A DNA stretch of 64,000 nucleotides from Lacinutrix neustonica (GCF_026625145.1 NZ_CP113088.1:1364001-1428000); one strand, 5' to 3'. Counted from the first letter of the stretch, positions 49,052 through 60,508 are shown. Notes: generated by a model from the sequence alone, not told the origin. Translations and numbers: made by a program.

Positions 49052-50538
49052 TTAATTTATTCGTTTCACTATTAAAGTATCCAGTTTTAATTTAAGTTTC
49101 AACCAATTTTGTAATTTTTTTTGTTCGGCTAACTTAGTTGCTTCATTAGTTAATGAATCATTAAATCTAATGCTAAAGACCGTAATCGTATCTATTTTAG
49201 AAAAATTTGAATTGATAACATTGGAAAAGGAAAAGGCTGTTAAATTCTCATAATTGATTTTCACTTCTTTACTTAATTCTTCAAACGGGATTTGATTGCG
49301 TTCAAGTTTCGATAATTTCTGCAATCTGTCTTCTAAGTATTGAATTTTCTGTGATTGCGACAATTTATCTAAAGAATCTCTTGATCTCAATTCCCTCATA
49401 TTCTTATAATTATCTAAGTTTAAACTCCTGTTTTGTACTACATAGAGTTTTGTCTGTGCCAAGTTACTATAATCATCGGTTTTCATTCTTGAATTCAACA
49501 ATGCGATAGTACTTTCTCGGTATTCTATCAAGACCAAAAGAATTTATGGTAATAGAGGTTTCATCCGGGGCGTATTTTATAACCGCATTTTTTTTCAAAT
49601 ACTCTGCATGTGGCAAAGCATCTAATTCATTTTTTATATAAGTGTTGGCATCGTTTTTAAAATTACTTTCTTTCAATACACTAATAAAGGTATAGCTTGC
49701 AGGAATCATAACAATAATCGCTACTAAAGAAGCAAATCTTGCAATACGCTTACGCTTTGCCGAATTGGCATACTTAAGCATAGGGAATCGCAAAATTTTC
49801 AGAATTAAAAAAGTAGCTAAAGCAATAAATATGGTATTTATTGTAAACAGATACAAAGCCCCCGTAAAAAAAATCCAATTCCCTTTTGCTAAGCCATAAC
49901 CTGCCGTACAAAGTGGAGGCATTAAGGCAGTAGCTATGGCTACGCCAAAAATAGCCGATGCAATGGTTCCTCTTTTAGTTCGTGCAATAATTAAAGCCGA
50001 GCCCCCGAAAAACGCAATTAATACATCTCGAATATCTCGGTTTTACACGTCCCAATAGTTCTGAAGTCTCCTCACTTAATGGAAAAAAGTAAAAAAACAA
50101 AAAAGCTGCTAACAAACTGAGCACAATCATTATCGCTAAGTTTATTAAAGAGCGCTTGAGCGTATCAATATCGTTAATCGCAATGGCTAAGCCAATACCT
50201 AAAATGGGTCCCATTAAAGGCGAAATAAGCATGGCTCCTATAACAACAGCAGGAGAATCAGCATTCAAGCCAACAGAGGCTACAAATATAGAACATACTA
50301 AAATCCATGCCGTTGCCCCTTTAAAAGGAATATCTGCCTTTATCGCTTCAATGGTGGCATCACGATCGGTATCATTTCTAAAATCAAGGAGTTCATTTAA
50401 AAACGATTTGATGCTCCCAAAAAAACTTCTGGCTTCCTTCTTAACGGTTTCTCTCGATTGCTTTACGGCTTCATCTTTTATAGCAGCCTCATCTTTTATC
50501 TCGTCATCAGAGAAGTTAAATTTATTTTCTTCGCTCAT
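49052..50538 (-). CDS. DUF389 family membrane protein (two frameshifts)
   Basis: A 494-residue protein after repair, with an acidic N-terminus and a membrane core that carries the DUF389 repeat GAMLISPLMGPILGIGLAI and ATALMPPLCTAGYGLA. A long soluble C-terminal region (about 330-494), largely helical, follows. Breaks are TCTCGGT at 50035-50041 and at 49515-49521, each one base too long. The family's function is unknown. It converges on mlaF and follows manC (3-base gap). Confidence 0.87.
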
Positions 50539-50541
50539 ATT

Positions 50542-51639
50542 TTAGCCATATTGTTCTCCAAATTCATCTTTAACCTGCTGGAGTACTTTTTTAATATCTT
50601 GTTCTTTTTGCTTCGGGAAGATAAGTAAAACCTCTTCTTTATCCACAATAATATAATCTTTCAACCCATCAACAACGACTATTTTATTGTCTTTGGTTCT
50701 AATCATATTTCCGGAGGCATCAGCCGTTAATGTGCGCGCATTTACTACCGCATTATCGTTCTCGTCCTTATTTAATTTGTCATACAAACTTCCCCATGTC
50801 CCCAAGTCATTCCAGTCGAAAGTTGCGGGTAAGACATAGACCTTGTCCGATTTTTCCATAATGGCAAAATCCACCGAAATATTTTCAGCCTTATCGTAAT
50901 TCTCTTGAATAAAACCAGCTTCATCGCGCGTATTATAAACGTCTAATCCTTGTTTAAATAACTCAAAAAGCTCAGGTTGATTCACCTGATAGCTCTCAAT
51001 GACACTCTTAACACTCCACATAAAAATACCCGCATTCCATAAAAAATTACCTTGGGAAATAAAACTTTTAGCAGTTTCGTAATCTGGTTTTTCTCTAAAC
51101 TGGCGAACTTCTTTTATCTCCTCTGCAGATGTACTCTCGAATTCAATATAACCGTAGCCTGTATTAGGAAAAGTGGGTTGAATGCCTAAAGTCATTAAGG
51201 CATTGTTTTTATAACAAAATTCAAAAGCCTGCTTCACATTAGCTACAAAGGCTTTCTCATCTTCAATCCAGTGATCACTTGGAGCCACAATCATCACAGC
51301 CTCTGGATTTTCTTTCTGAATTTTCAGAGAAGCATATAAAATACACGGCGCTGTATTACGCATCGCTGGTTCTAAAACGACCTGTCTTTTAGTCACTTCA
51401 GGTAGTTGTTTAAAAACCAAATCGCTATAACGCGCATTGGTTAAAATGAAAATATTCTCTTTCGGAATGAGATTGGCTAATCGATTAAAAGTCTTTTGAA
51501 TTAAAGTGTCTCCTGTTCCTAACATATCATGGAATTGCTTAGGAAAATCCTCTGTACTCACTGGCCAAAATCTTGAGCCTACTCCTCCCGCCATTAATAT
51601 GGCATAATAGTTTTTATTTTGCATCTTTTTCGTCATCAT
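50542..51639 (-). CDS. manC: mannose-1-phosphate guanylyltransferase
   Basis: A 365-residue GDP-mannose pyrophosphorylase. It has AGGVGSRFWPVSTEDFPKQF (about 15-34, nucleotide site), APSDHWI, NTGYGYIEF, the FREKPD signature and WNDLGTWGSLYDKL. It makes GDP-mannose for exopolysaccharide or glycan. Monofunctional: no C-terminal isomerase domain. Start possible at MTKKMQNKNYYAIL or a residue upstream. Probably co-transcribed with sprT upstream and DUF389 downstream. Confidence 0.94.
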   Translation of the reverse strand: MMTKKMQNKNYYAILMAGGVGSRFWPVSTEDFPKQFHDMLGTGDTLIQKTFNRLANLIPKENIFILTNARYSDLVFKQLPEVTKRQVVLEPAMRNTAPCILYASLKIQKENPEAVMIVAPSDHWIEDEKAFVANVKQAFEFCYKNNALMTLGIQPTFPNTGYGYIEFESTSAEEIKEVRQFREKPDYETAKSFISQGNFLWNAGIFMWSVKSVIESYQVNQPELFELFKQGLDVYNTRDEAGFIQENYDKAENISVDFAIMEKSDKVYVLPATFDWNDLGTWGSLYDKLNKDENDNAVVNARTLTADASGNMIRTKDNKIVVVDGLKDYIIVDKEEVLLIFPKQKEQDIKKVLQQVKDEFGEQYG

Positions 51640-51711
51640 GAGACTTTTAGTTGTGGTCCTTTGTCTCTTTTACTTTTAAAATCTTTAATTAACTTTAAGT
51701 CGTAATATATT

Positions 51712-52369
51712 TTACATCCACTCCCCTTCAGTACGTCTGTGAGCCTCTGTCATGAGTTCTCCTCCTGCTTTGGTATACATGACGTCCACTTCAGCATTGG
51801 GATTAAAAAGGTACACTTTTCCTGTTGTAATCTCTACACATTCATAGCGTTTTGTACGTTTATGGCCTTTTTTGAAGCGTTTATTATTTCTAAATATAAA
51901 AGTTTCTCCGTAGGGTACTTCAAAAATATAGGTTTTGTCGTTAGCTTCGTCATATTTTTTTAAAGCTAATGCTAATTTTGAATCGGTATCACTAGATGCC
52001 CTTGGGTTTTTAAAATGTCTCGGCTAATAAAGGCAACACCTCCATTGGAAATACTACGGATTAATAAACGGAAGCATGAGTTTTTGAAAAGTACGTTTCC
52101 ATTCTAAACCGTGAGGTTTTATATAGCGCCCAAAGGCTTTGTAAGCCTCAAAATGTGCAATTTCATGAATAAGTGTAATTAAAAACTTGTAGTGATTTAA
52201 ATTCTCATTTATAGTGATTTGATGTTTTCCATTTGGTAATGGCCTATAATCACCGTGTCTCGGTTTTGCGTTCTTTCTTTATTAACACCACCAAATTATC
52301 ATGCTTCAATAGATGCATGACCCTTTCTATCGCCTGTTGAGGAATATGATTTTCTAACGTGTTTTGCAT
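51712..52369 (-). CDS. SprT-like zinc metalloprotease-fold protein (three frameshifts)
   Basis: A 218-residue SprT-family protein after repair: MQNTLENHIPQQAIERVMHL, then the HExxH zinc motif LIHEIAHFEAY (about 85-95), HGLEWKRTF, and a basic C-terminal half. Three lesions lie at CCGG sites: 52258-52264 (TCTCGGT), 52056-52060 (TACGGA, one short) and 52018-52024 (TCTCGGC). Correcting them gives a continuous frame to the stop at 51712-51714. Not evident from a simple ORF search. It lies immediately upstream of manC. Confidence 0.85.
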
Positions 52370-52604
52370 TGAGGCAAAAATAATAGAAAGTCGTACGAAT
52401 TCAATATTTTTTTAAACTAAGTTCTAGAATCCTAGCGCAAGGATTATAGCCCTTGTCGAAACTATTGAGTAACGCATTCACTTTTGATAGTCCTTTAGCT
52501 CATGGTAATAGGATATTGTACTTTACATAAAAATGACATTCTACCCAATAAATCCCCCAAGACGCTTTGTTATTGCTGTATTTTAAGTTTTATTTCAGAT
52601 CAGG

Positions 52605-52646
52605 GCATAAAAAAATGCCTGAATCTAAATTTAAGATTCAAGCATT
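52605..52646 (-). terminator. intrinsic terminator of the fasciclin gene
   Basis: TGCCTGAATCT (52616-52626) and AGATTCAAGCA (52634-52644) form an 11-bp stem with one mismatch, followed on the minus strand by a T run (52609-52615). It lies 40 bases past the fasciclin stop. Confidence 0.75.
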
Positions 52647-52684
52647 TCTCATCAATAATAACCAACCAATGAAATTATTATTTT

Positions 52685-53281
52685 TTATTTAGGCATGACA
52701 ACGGCGTTTATAGCGTGAATCACTCCATTTGATGCCATAACGTCGGCCATAACAACTGTTGCTGTATTGCCGTTAGCGTCTTTTAATATAACGTTACCTT
52801 CTACAATCATTACAGAAAGCTCTTCGCCTTGAACTGTTTTCAGTGCAAGGGTACCATTATTCTCTGCAATTGCCTTAGTTACAGCCGCCGCATCGAAATT
52901 TCCCGATACAACATGATAAGTTAATATTTCAGAAAGCTTCCCTTTGTTTTCTGGTTTTAATAAAGTCTCAACGGTTCCTGCTGGCAACTTATTAAAGGCA
53001 TCATTTGTTGGTGCAAACACAGTAAACGGACCGTCGCTATTCAACGTATCTACTAAATCTGCTGCTTGAACGGCAGCCACCAAGGTTGAGAAATTTTCAT
53101 TCCCTGCAGCTACCCCTACTATTGTTGGTGTTTCCTGCTCCTCCTTCATGGCCACTTCTTCCTCTATGACTACTTCTTCTGTTTCCACAGCTTTCTCTTT
53201 GTTTTCCTGTTTGCACGCCGTTGTAGACATGAATAAGCCGCCAATCACAGCCATCGTAAATATTAAGTTTCTCTTTTTCAT
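52685..53281 (-). CDS. fasciclin domain lipoprotein
   Basis: A 198-residue exported protein. The signal peptide ends in STTAC (lipobox Cys23), followed by an acidic, Glu-rich linker (about 24-52) and one FAS1 domain (about 55-198) with FSTLVAAVQAADLVDTL, GPFTVFAPTNDAF and the YH motif LTYHVV. FAS1 domains mediate adhesion. It has its own terminator and no partners. Confidence 0.93.
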   Translation of the reverse strand: MKKRNLIFTMAVIGGLFMSTTACKQENKEKAVETEEVVIEEEVAMKEEQETPTIVGVAAGNENFSTLVAAVQAADLVDTLNSDGPFTVFAPTNDAFNKLPAGTVETLLKPENKGKLSEILTYHVVSGNFDAAAVTKAIAENNGTLALKTVQGEELSVMIVEGNVILKDANGNTATVVMADVMASNGVIHAINAVVMPK

Positions 53282-53549
53282 AATTTTAGTTTTTATTTAA
53301 AGTTTTCACAAATTTAAAAGATAACCTCGTTAAAAAGAAATTAAAACGTTTAAAGTTTAGTTAAATTTGTTAAACAAAATTTACTTTAAAAGTTTGCACA
53401 TCACATATTATGGCCTTCTGTTAGTTGAGTTGGACTAAGATGTAGTGAACAGGCAAGGCTAAAACTCAGAAAACTCTCCCTTAGGTTCAAGGTCGAAAAC
53501 GACTCCTTGTATCTAAAGTTCAATAAATACTTTTGAAACCATATTACAT

Positions 53550-54611
53550 ATGGAATATGAGGTTAAATTGACTGTTTATAATACTCTAGGAATGAATCTG
53601 CAACAAAAAATTAGGCATACAACCTCAGAATACTTTGAAGATACTATTCATCCTTTAAAACTATCACAAGCCACTAGTGTATATAAATCTATTTTAAACA
53701 GCATTTGTGGAGAAGCACTAAGTGCTGAAGAAGGAAGAGAAGATCTGCTATTGGATAATGGTAAGCCCCTGGGCACACTAATGGCCTCCTATTGTTTAGA
53801 TGATGTATTGAGGACACGACAATTTATACACGGAATAAATGATGCTATTATAGACAAAAGCAAGACACAAAACTCAATTCATATTATGTATGCTGGAACT
53901 GGCCCCTTTGCTACATTGCTCCTTCCCATTATTTTAAAACCGTATACGGTTGACATAAAATATACGTTTTTAGAAATAAATTCTTTTAGTTTTAAACTAT
54001 TAAAAAGGGTCCTGTCAAAATTAGAATTAGAAGCGCATGACATCACCTTAGTTAATGAAGATGCCACTACATATCAAATTGATTCCAAAAACGAACCGGA
54101 CATTATTGTGAGTGAAGCCATGCAAAATGCATTAGCGAAGGAACAACAAGTTCCCATTTACTTGAATTTGATACGCCAAGTAAAATACGATGCCCTATTT
54201 ATACCCGAGAAAATAGAGTTATATATAGGACTGACACAAACTGGCATACCCATGGAAGCACTTCAGCTAAAACATTACCATCAAAAAACGAAAGTCTTTG
54301 AAGTTAGTAAAACAGCTCTCTTTGGGTCACATGAATCAAAAACACAGTCCTATGCAGTTAAATCCTTCCCTATAAATAAAACAGTCATTGCACCTGAGAT
54401 ATTGAAAGGGTATGATTATCTCGTCCTTATAACAAAAATACAAATCTATAAAAAGATTAAAATTGGTATAAATGATAGTGCTTTGACCACACCAATCTTC
54501 GTAAGTGGAATCCCTAGGAACTTACAAGGCTCTATAACCTTTAATACGCAATACAAAATATCCTCTGAGCCAAAACTTGAATATAGCATACATTTACCTG
54601 GCGTCGTATAA
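53550..54611 (+). CDS. SAM-dependent methyltransferase-like protein
   Basis: A 353-residue soluble protein. The central IHIMYAGTGPFATLLLPII (about 110-128) looks like the glycine-rich SAM loop, DIKYTFLEINSFSFKLLKRVL like the acidic strand, and PDIIVSEAMQNALAKEQQVPI like a post-loop motif. The second half is a beta-rich domain, as in protein arginine methyltransferases. The double-E loop is not clearly present, so the substrate and even activity are uncertain. It stands alone between long spacers. Confidence 0.65.
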   Translation: MEYEVKLTVYNTLGMNLQQKIRHTTSEYFEDTIHPLKLSQATSVYKSILNSICGEALSAEEGREDLLLDNGKPLGTLMASYCLDDVLRTRQFIHGINDAIIDKSKTQNSIHIMYAGTGPFATLLLPIILKPYTVDIKYTFLEINSFSFKLLKRVLSKLELEAHDITLVNEDATTYQIDSKNEPDIIVSEAMQNALAKEQQVPIYLNLIRQVKYDALFIPEKIELYIGLTQTGIPMEALQLKHYHQKTKVFEVSKTALFGSHESKTQSYAVKSFPINKTVIAPEILKGYDYLVLITKIQIYKKIKIGINDSALTTPIFVSGIPRNLQGSITFNTQYKISSEPKLEYSIHLPGVV

Positions 54612-54895
54612 AGCCCCGATTAGAATATCTAGTACCTAAATTGGCTTATGGTTTTTAATCAATAAGATATAACTCTCTTTTAATACTGCAAATCCTACTG
54701 TAAATATTCTAAATACGATTTAAATATAAATACAGATTGATTTACGCGCTATGCAGAGCGTTTTTACAACATAAAAACAAAACCAGATGGAGCCTCTTAG
54801 AAGCGACAAAAGCAATTTATTTTAGTGGTTGCGATGCGCAACCAGCTCGTAAGCAATTTCTATAGAGACTTGTTAAGTTAAGTGCGTCACTTAAT
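54612..54895. other. intergenic region with a strong hairpin
   Basis: 284 bases without a gene. The only structure is TGGTTGCG-ATG-CGCAACCA (54826-54844), an 8-bp perfect stem with a 3-base loop. There is no T run after it in either direction. Confidence 0.5.
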
Positions 54896-55069
54896 TTAAA
54901 TACCTTTTAAAGTGGTTCCAATAGCCAAGGCAATAAAACCAATAAGTAAAAGCAGGTAATTGTGTTCCGATAAAATTTGAACCTGTGCAAAATGTCCGAT
55001 AATTCCAAGGATACCGTAAATCATTCCAATAATCCAAGTAATCTTCATTGGTGCTGAGGGCTTTTTCAT
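54896..55069 (-). CDS. small two-helix membrane protein
   Basis: A 57-residue ORF starting MKKPSAPMKITWIIGMIYG, with two predicted transmembrane helices (about 9-27 and 37-53) separated by HFAQVQILSEHNY. It ends TTLKGI. Its start is preceded by an A/T-rich leader. Small membrane proteins like this are common in flavobacteria. I do not recognise a named family. Confidence 0.6.
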   Translation of the reverse strand: MKKPSAPMKITWIIGMIYGILGIIGHFAQVQILSEHNYLLLLIGFIALAIGTTLKGI

Positions 55070-55227
55070 ATTTATTATATTTAAATAATGCTCCGAAATT
55101 AATTTGTTCGAGGAGATTAAGGTTTAAACAAATGTAATGGTTTAAAAATTAACATAATAAATAATATTCATTTACGCCATTCTTGTTACACGTTATATCT
55201 ATCTTTTTCTAAAACAAAAAGAAACAG

Positions 55228-57023
55228 TTACATACGTTCAGGTACGGTTATTCCTAGCAAGCCAAATGCATTTTTAATGGTGTTGGCAACCGCCTGTGAT
55301 AATTGAATTCTAAACTGTTTATCTATGATGCTATCTGCCCCTAAAATAGAGACGTTTTGATAGAATGAATTAAAGTCTTTCACCAACTCATAAGTATAGT
55401 TTGCTATTAATGCAGGACTATGATTAGCAGCGGCATTTTGAATCACTTCGGGAACAACTGCAATTGCTTTAATAAACTTTTTTCCTTTTCGTGGAGTTTG
55501 TAATTGTGAGGCACTTCAACAGTGCTCTGTATGACACCGCTATCAGTATCTGCTTTACGCAAAATAGACTGGATTCGCGCATACGTATATTGTATAAAGG
55601 GCCCCGTGTTACCTTGAAAATCAATAGACTCTTTTGGGTCAAAAAGAATGCGTTTTTTAGGATCTACTTTTAAAATATAGTATTTTAAAGCGCCTAATCC
55701 TATGGTGCTGTATAAGGTGTCTTTTTCATCATCACTGTAACCTTCTAATTTACCTAACTCTTCAGAAATCTCTTTAGCGGTTTTGGCCATTTCAGCAATT
55801 AAATCATCGGCATCAACCACCGTACCTTCTCTACTCTTCATTTTCCCGAAGGTAAATCGACCATACCATAACTTAAATGAAACAGGTTTTTAGCCCACTC
55901 AAAGCCTAGTTTTTTAATAATTAAAAATAAAACTTGAAAATGATATTCCTGCTCATTACCTACCGTATAAACCATACCACCAACGTCTCGGAAAATCCTT
56001 CGCGCGTTGAATGGCTGTACCTATATCTTGGGTCATGTACACGGCAGTACCATCACTACGCAAAACTATTTTTTCATCCGGACCATCATTCGTTAAATCA
56101 CACCGGACCGAGCCGTCTTCTTTTTTAAAAAAAACACCCGTTTTTAAACCTTCAGCCACAAATTCTTTCCCTAACAAATAGGTTTGACTTTCGTAATAGA
56201 GCCTATCGAAATCAACACCTAAGTTTTTATAGGTAGTATCAAAACCATCATACACCCATTGGTTCATGGTTCTCCAAAGGGCAACCGTTTCTTGGTGTCC
56301 TGACTCCCATTTTAAAAGCATGTTTTGCGCATCATTTAAAATTGGCGCCTCTTTTTTTGCGTCCTCCTCAGTCTTGCCTTCGGCTTTTAATTTCTCAATT
56401 TCCTTTTTGTATTCTTGGTCAAACTTTACGTAATAATTACCTACCAGCTTATCCCCTTTTAATCCTGTAGATTCTGGTGTTTCCCCATTTCCAAAGCGTT
56501 GCCAAGCCAACATACTTTTACAAATATGGATGCCACGATCGTTAATGATTTGCGTTTTATAGACTTTCCTTCCTGCTGCCTTGATAATCTCAGCAACACT
56601 GTAGCCCAACAAATTGTTTCTTACGTGACCTAAATGCAACGGCTTGTTGGTATTGGGAGAAGAATACTCCACCATAATCGCTTTATCTTCGGCTTTAGCA
56701 TCAACGAATCCGAACGTCTCATTGTCTTGCACACTGTTGAAAAAATTAATGTAATACGCATCCTCAATTTCAATATTTAAAAAGCCTTTTACAACATTAA
56801 ACCCCTTGACTTGTTCCACATGATCTAATAAGTATTGACCTATGGCTTCACCAATTTGCACAGGATTCCCTTTCACTACACGAAGCATAGGAAAAACGAC
56901 TACAGTAATATCCCCTATAAATTCTTTTCGAGTGGCTTGAAATTCCACTGTTTCTATAGTGGCATTAAAAATAGATGTTACAGCAGTTTTTACGTGTTGA
57001 GATAAGGTCTCTTGAAGGTCCAT
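55228..57023 (-). CDS. argS: arginyl-tRNA synthetase (three frameshifts)
   Basis: A class I tRNA synthetase of 598 residues after repair. It has the N-terminal tRNA-recognition domain, SSPNTNKPLHLGHVRNNLLG (HIGH), NDRGIHICKSMLAW, DLTNDGPDEKIVLRSDGTAVYMTQDIG, MVDLPSGKMKSREGTVV (KMSK) and a C-terminal anticodon-binding domain ending with VPERM. Lesions lie at 55986-55992 (TCTCGGA), 55845-55850 (CCCGAA, one short) and 55447-55452 (TTCGGG, one short). As an essential gene, the breaks are unlikely to be real. Confidence 0.95.
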
Positions 57024-57423
57024 TTTATTATGTTTATTAAAGCGACAAAGATACTATTTTATGATGGAAACCAATTTGGATACGTGGTTTTTTAATCGTT
57101 ATAATAGACAACATTTATAGCCTTAAATCTTTGTGCTTTTTAGACACACGCCTTTCGTCGACTCAGGCGATTGATTTTCAATCTCCTCTCTAAAACACCG
57201 TTATAGCGCCAATACAGAAAAAACGCAGTCACTTAAACTAATTTTTTTACATTAAAACCCATTAATTCGTTTTATTGTTAAGTTTTTTGAATTTTTGTTA
57301 ATACGCTAATAATCAACAAAATTTAATCCTTAACTAACAAACATTTTTATTTACTGTCTTTCGCAACCTCGACATGAATAAGGTCTTTTAGTTGTCTTTT
57401 ATTTGTTACTGTTTAAAGTATTT
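57024..57423. other. divergent argS / histidine kinase intergenic region
   Basis: 400 bases without a gene. An argS -7 box, TATCTTTG on the minus strand, lies at 57046-57053. A short inverted repeat CGCCT...AGGCG is at 57151-57171. I see no promoter match for the kinase gene at 57424 beyond general AT richness. Confidence 0.5.
57046..57053 (-). promoter_or_regulatory. -7 element of argS
   Basis: TATCTTTG on the minus strand fits TAnnTTTG, 22 bases upstream of the argS ATG at 57023. A TTTG at a fitting distance was not evident. Confidence 0.5.
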
Positions 57424-59497
57424 ATGAAAAAACTGATCGTTCTTTTATGTTTTCTTATGACCTACTCTGGATTTTCTCAAAATGAGGAACTAGAAAGTCT
57501 TATTATTGAATTAACTTTTGAGAAATCTGACAGTATAAAAATTAAAACTGCATCAAAAATCATAAAATTACTCTACGAAACCAAAGCATACGATCGTTCC
57601 TTAAAATACATTATAGAGACCGAACGTCTTTCCGAAGAACTTAATGACACTAGAGGTTCTGCCGAGATGGCCTATTTTAAAGCTTTAATTTATAATAAGA
57701 AAGACGATTACATTAATGCAGCGGCACAATTTATAAGAGCGACAACTATTTATGGGAAACTTAGAGATACTTTAGCATTAGCAAAAATTAAAAACCATGT
57801 GGGTGCTATTGAAATAGAACGTGGCAACTATTCTAAAGGCCTAAAATTTGTGCTCGACGGTATTGATGAGCTTGAAAAACATGATCTACAAGAAGAATTA
57901 ATCCTTGGCTATCATGGTCCGGCTACAGCCTATGAAAAAATAAATGTTATTGAAAAAGCCATTGATTATCATTTAAAAAGTATAGACATTCAAGAAGAGC
58001 TTAACGATATTGAGGGCTTAGTGAAAAGCCATACTAATTTGGCGCATTTATACTATAATAAAAAAAACTTTAAAAGAAGTATTCGCTATTACGAAAATGC
58101 GCTCAATTATGTTAAAGATAGTAACGATACCTTAAGAGCTATCATCTTACCCGAACTGGGTGAAGCTTATTTAAGAATAGGAGATTATAAATTAGCTGCC
58201 GATTATTTGGTGCTTGGAATTAAATTAAATAGAAGATTGAAAGACCTTGACGGTATCATTAAATCGTTAAATAATTTAGGCGCTCTCAACCTTGCTGAGA
58301 AACAATATAAAATAGCCGAAAAACAACTTCAAGAAGCTCAGAGCATAGCTAAAAAAAAGATAACAAGCAAGCGCTTTTAAAAAATTACGCCTTAATGAAG
58401 ACCTTGGATTCTACACGAGGAGATTTTGAAAAAGCGTTTGTCCCGCAAAGTCAATATCATAAAATAAAAAGCGCTTTAGATGCAGAGCAACCCATTTATA
58501 GTACACCCGTAATTCAAGAGGAGCCTATAATGAAAAATGCGCTATTATTACTAGAGGACCCTATACGTGTTGATGAAGTTGATGAAAAAGAAAATTATGA
58601 TGCTCAAAAAGTATTAGACAAATACAAACTTATTTTCTATGGCTTACTAGCGGCATTTGCAATTGTATCGATATTTTTTATACTCTTCTATCTAAAACGA
58701 AACAGTCGTCTTAAATACACCCAAGAATTGGAGGCTAAAAACAAAAAAATAGAACTACAAAATGAAGCCATCCTTGAACAAAGCAAACACTTAGAAAACA
58801 TTAATAATGTAAAGGATAAATTATTTTCCATTGTCTCTCATGATTTAAAGGACTCATTGACTTCCACTAAGGCATTTATAGACTTATTAAAGGATGGCCA
58901 GCTTTCTCAAGAGGAATTCCATAATTTGTTGCCCGAACTCAGTGAGAACGCGAATAATGCCTCTTTACTATTATTCAATCTTTTAAACTGGTCTAAATCA
59001 CAAATGCAATCACTTAAACCAAAACCTACTGTATTTGATATTAGAGAGGTTTTTCACGAAAAAATAAAACTGATTGAACAGAAAATGCAGACCAAAGGCA
59101 TTGTTTTAAAAGATAAAACCGTTAGTGATTTTATATTTGCAGACAGAAGTATGACTGAAATCATTATACAAAACCTATTGGCTAATGCCGTTAAATTCTG
59201 TAATTCGGAGATTTTATTACCATTAGTAATAAGGCAAACAACGGAAAAGCCATTATTAGTGTTGCAGATTCGGGGGTGGGTATCTCTACCGAAAATCAGC
59301 ACAAGCTATTTGATAATAATACCTTATCTACTATTGGCACTAGTAGCGAAAAAGGCACAGGTTTAGGCCTTACCATTTGCCGTGAATTGGTTGAACTTAA
59401 TGAAGGACGTATTTGGGTAGATAGCGAACCCGACGTAGGCAGTACCTTTTTTGTTGAACTGCCTAAAGCCAGCGATGAAAATCCCGAGAACACATGA
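57424..59497 (+). CDS. TPR-containing sensor histidine kinase (two frameshifts)
   Basis: A 691-residue kinase after repair: signal peptide from MKKLIVLLCFLMTYSGFSQ, TPR sensor array (about 30-385), one transmembrane helix (about 410-430) and a coiled coil. HisKA with FSIVSHDLKDSLTS (phospho-acceptor His) is followed by HATPase_c with NLLANAVKF, DSGVGIS and GTGLGLTI. No receiver domain. Breaks: one A missing in an A8 run at 58351-58358, and one C missing at 59205-59209 (TTCGGAG for TTCCGGAG). It resembles the two hybrid kinases in sensor layout but not in C-terminus. No response regulator is adjacent. Confidence 0.92.
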
Positions 59498-59498
59498 A

Positions 59499-60431
59499 CT
59501 ACACCTTTGGTAGAAATACCTCAGCCATCATACAACGCGCACTCCCTCCTCCGCAAGTCTCGATAGTCTCTAAAGAGCTAGATATAATCTCACAATGATG
59601 CTCTATCAATTGTATTTGAGACTGAGTTAAACAATTATGAGCCGACTGACTCATTATTAAATACAACTTGTCGTTTGCACCTCTTACTTGTAACATATTT
59701 CCGGCAAACTGCCCCATTTGCGCTTCGCTAATTTTTATCACTTCTTTACCGTCTTCCGTTAAATTTTGAATGACGTGTTTACGTTCTTTTTTATCATCAA
59801 TACTGTCTAAACAAATGACCGCAAAAGTTTCAGCAAGACACATCATCACATTGGTGTGATAAATAGGCAATCTGTTACCGGCTACGGTTTGATAAGCTGT
59901 AAAAACAACTGGTGTATATTCAAAATCCTCGCAGAATTCTATAAACAGTGTTTCGTCTGCTCTTGGTGATAATGCACAATAAGCTTTATCATTTGCGCGA
60001 TCTAACAGTAAACTTCCAGTACCCTCTAAGAATACCCCTTCCGCTTCTGCCGAAGTATAATCGATAATATTATTAATTTTAAAACCTTCTTTCTCCAGTC
60101 TTATAAAAATCTCATCCCGGCGTTCTTGTCTTCTGTTTTCTGCAAACATAGGGTAGAGTCCAACATTTCCGTTTTCATGAAAACTCACCCAGTTATTAGG
60201 GAAAATAGAATCCGGAGTATCTGTTAGCGTATCATCCTCTTCAACAATAACAGTAATACCAACAGCCCGCAACTTCTCTACAAAATGATCGAACTCGTCT
60301 TGTGCCTTAGCGTTAATTTCGGCATTTTTAAGTTCAAGTTCTTCCTGGAAATAGTTATTAATGGCCGTTTGCTCATTCATTCTAAATCCTACAGGACGAA
60401 TCATTAATAGGGTATTTGTGGTTTGTTGCAT
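59499..60431 (-). CDS. ctlX: citrulline utilization hydrolase CtlX (amidinotransferase family)
   Basis: A 310-residue guanidino-group-modifying enzyme. TLLMIRPVGFRMNEQTAINNYFQ is the CtlX N-terminus. The catalytic residues are visible in DTPDSIFPNNWVSF (Asp), PIYHTNVMMCL (His) and the terminal ETCGGGSARCMMAEVFLP (Cys nucleophile). CtlX-type enzymes act on citrulline or arginine-like substrates. No ornithine or carbamate genes are adjacent. It converges on the kinase gene with a 1-base gap. Confidence 0.9.
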   Translation of the reverse strand: MQQTTNTLLMIRPVGFRMNEQTAINNYFQEELELKNAEINAKAQDEFDHFVEKLRAVGITVIVEEDDTLTDTPDSIFPNNWVSFHENGNVGLYPMFAENRRQERRDEIFIRLEKEGFKINNIIDYTSAEAEGVFLEGTGSLLLDRANDKAYCALSPRADETLFIEFCEDFEYTPVVFTAYQTVAGNRLPIYHTNVMMCLAETFAVICLDSIDDKKERKHVIQNLTEDGKEVIKISEAQMGQFAGNMLQVRGANDKLYLIMSQSAHNCLTQSQIQLIEHHCEIISSSLETIETCGGGSARCMMAEVFLPKV

Positions 60432-60508
60432 TTCTGTTTTTTTTTACAAAAGTAAATTAATTTAAATAAGAAGTAAATTGAAAATACACAAAATAAAATC
60501 CACGCCTT

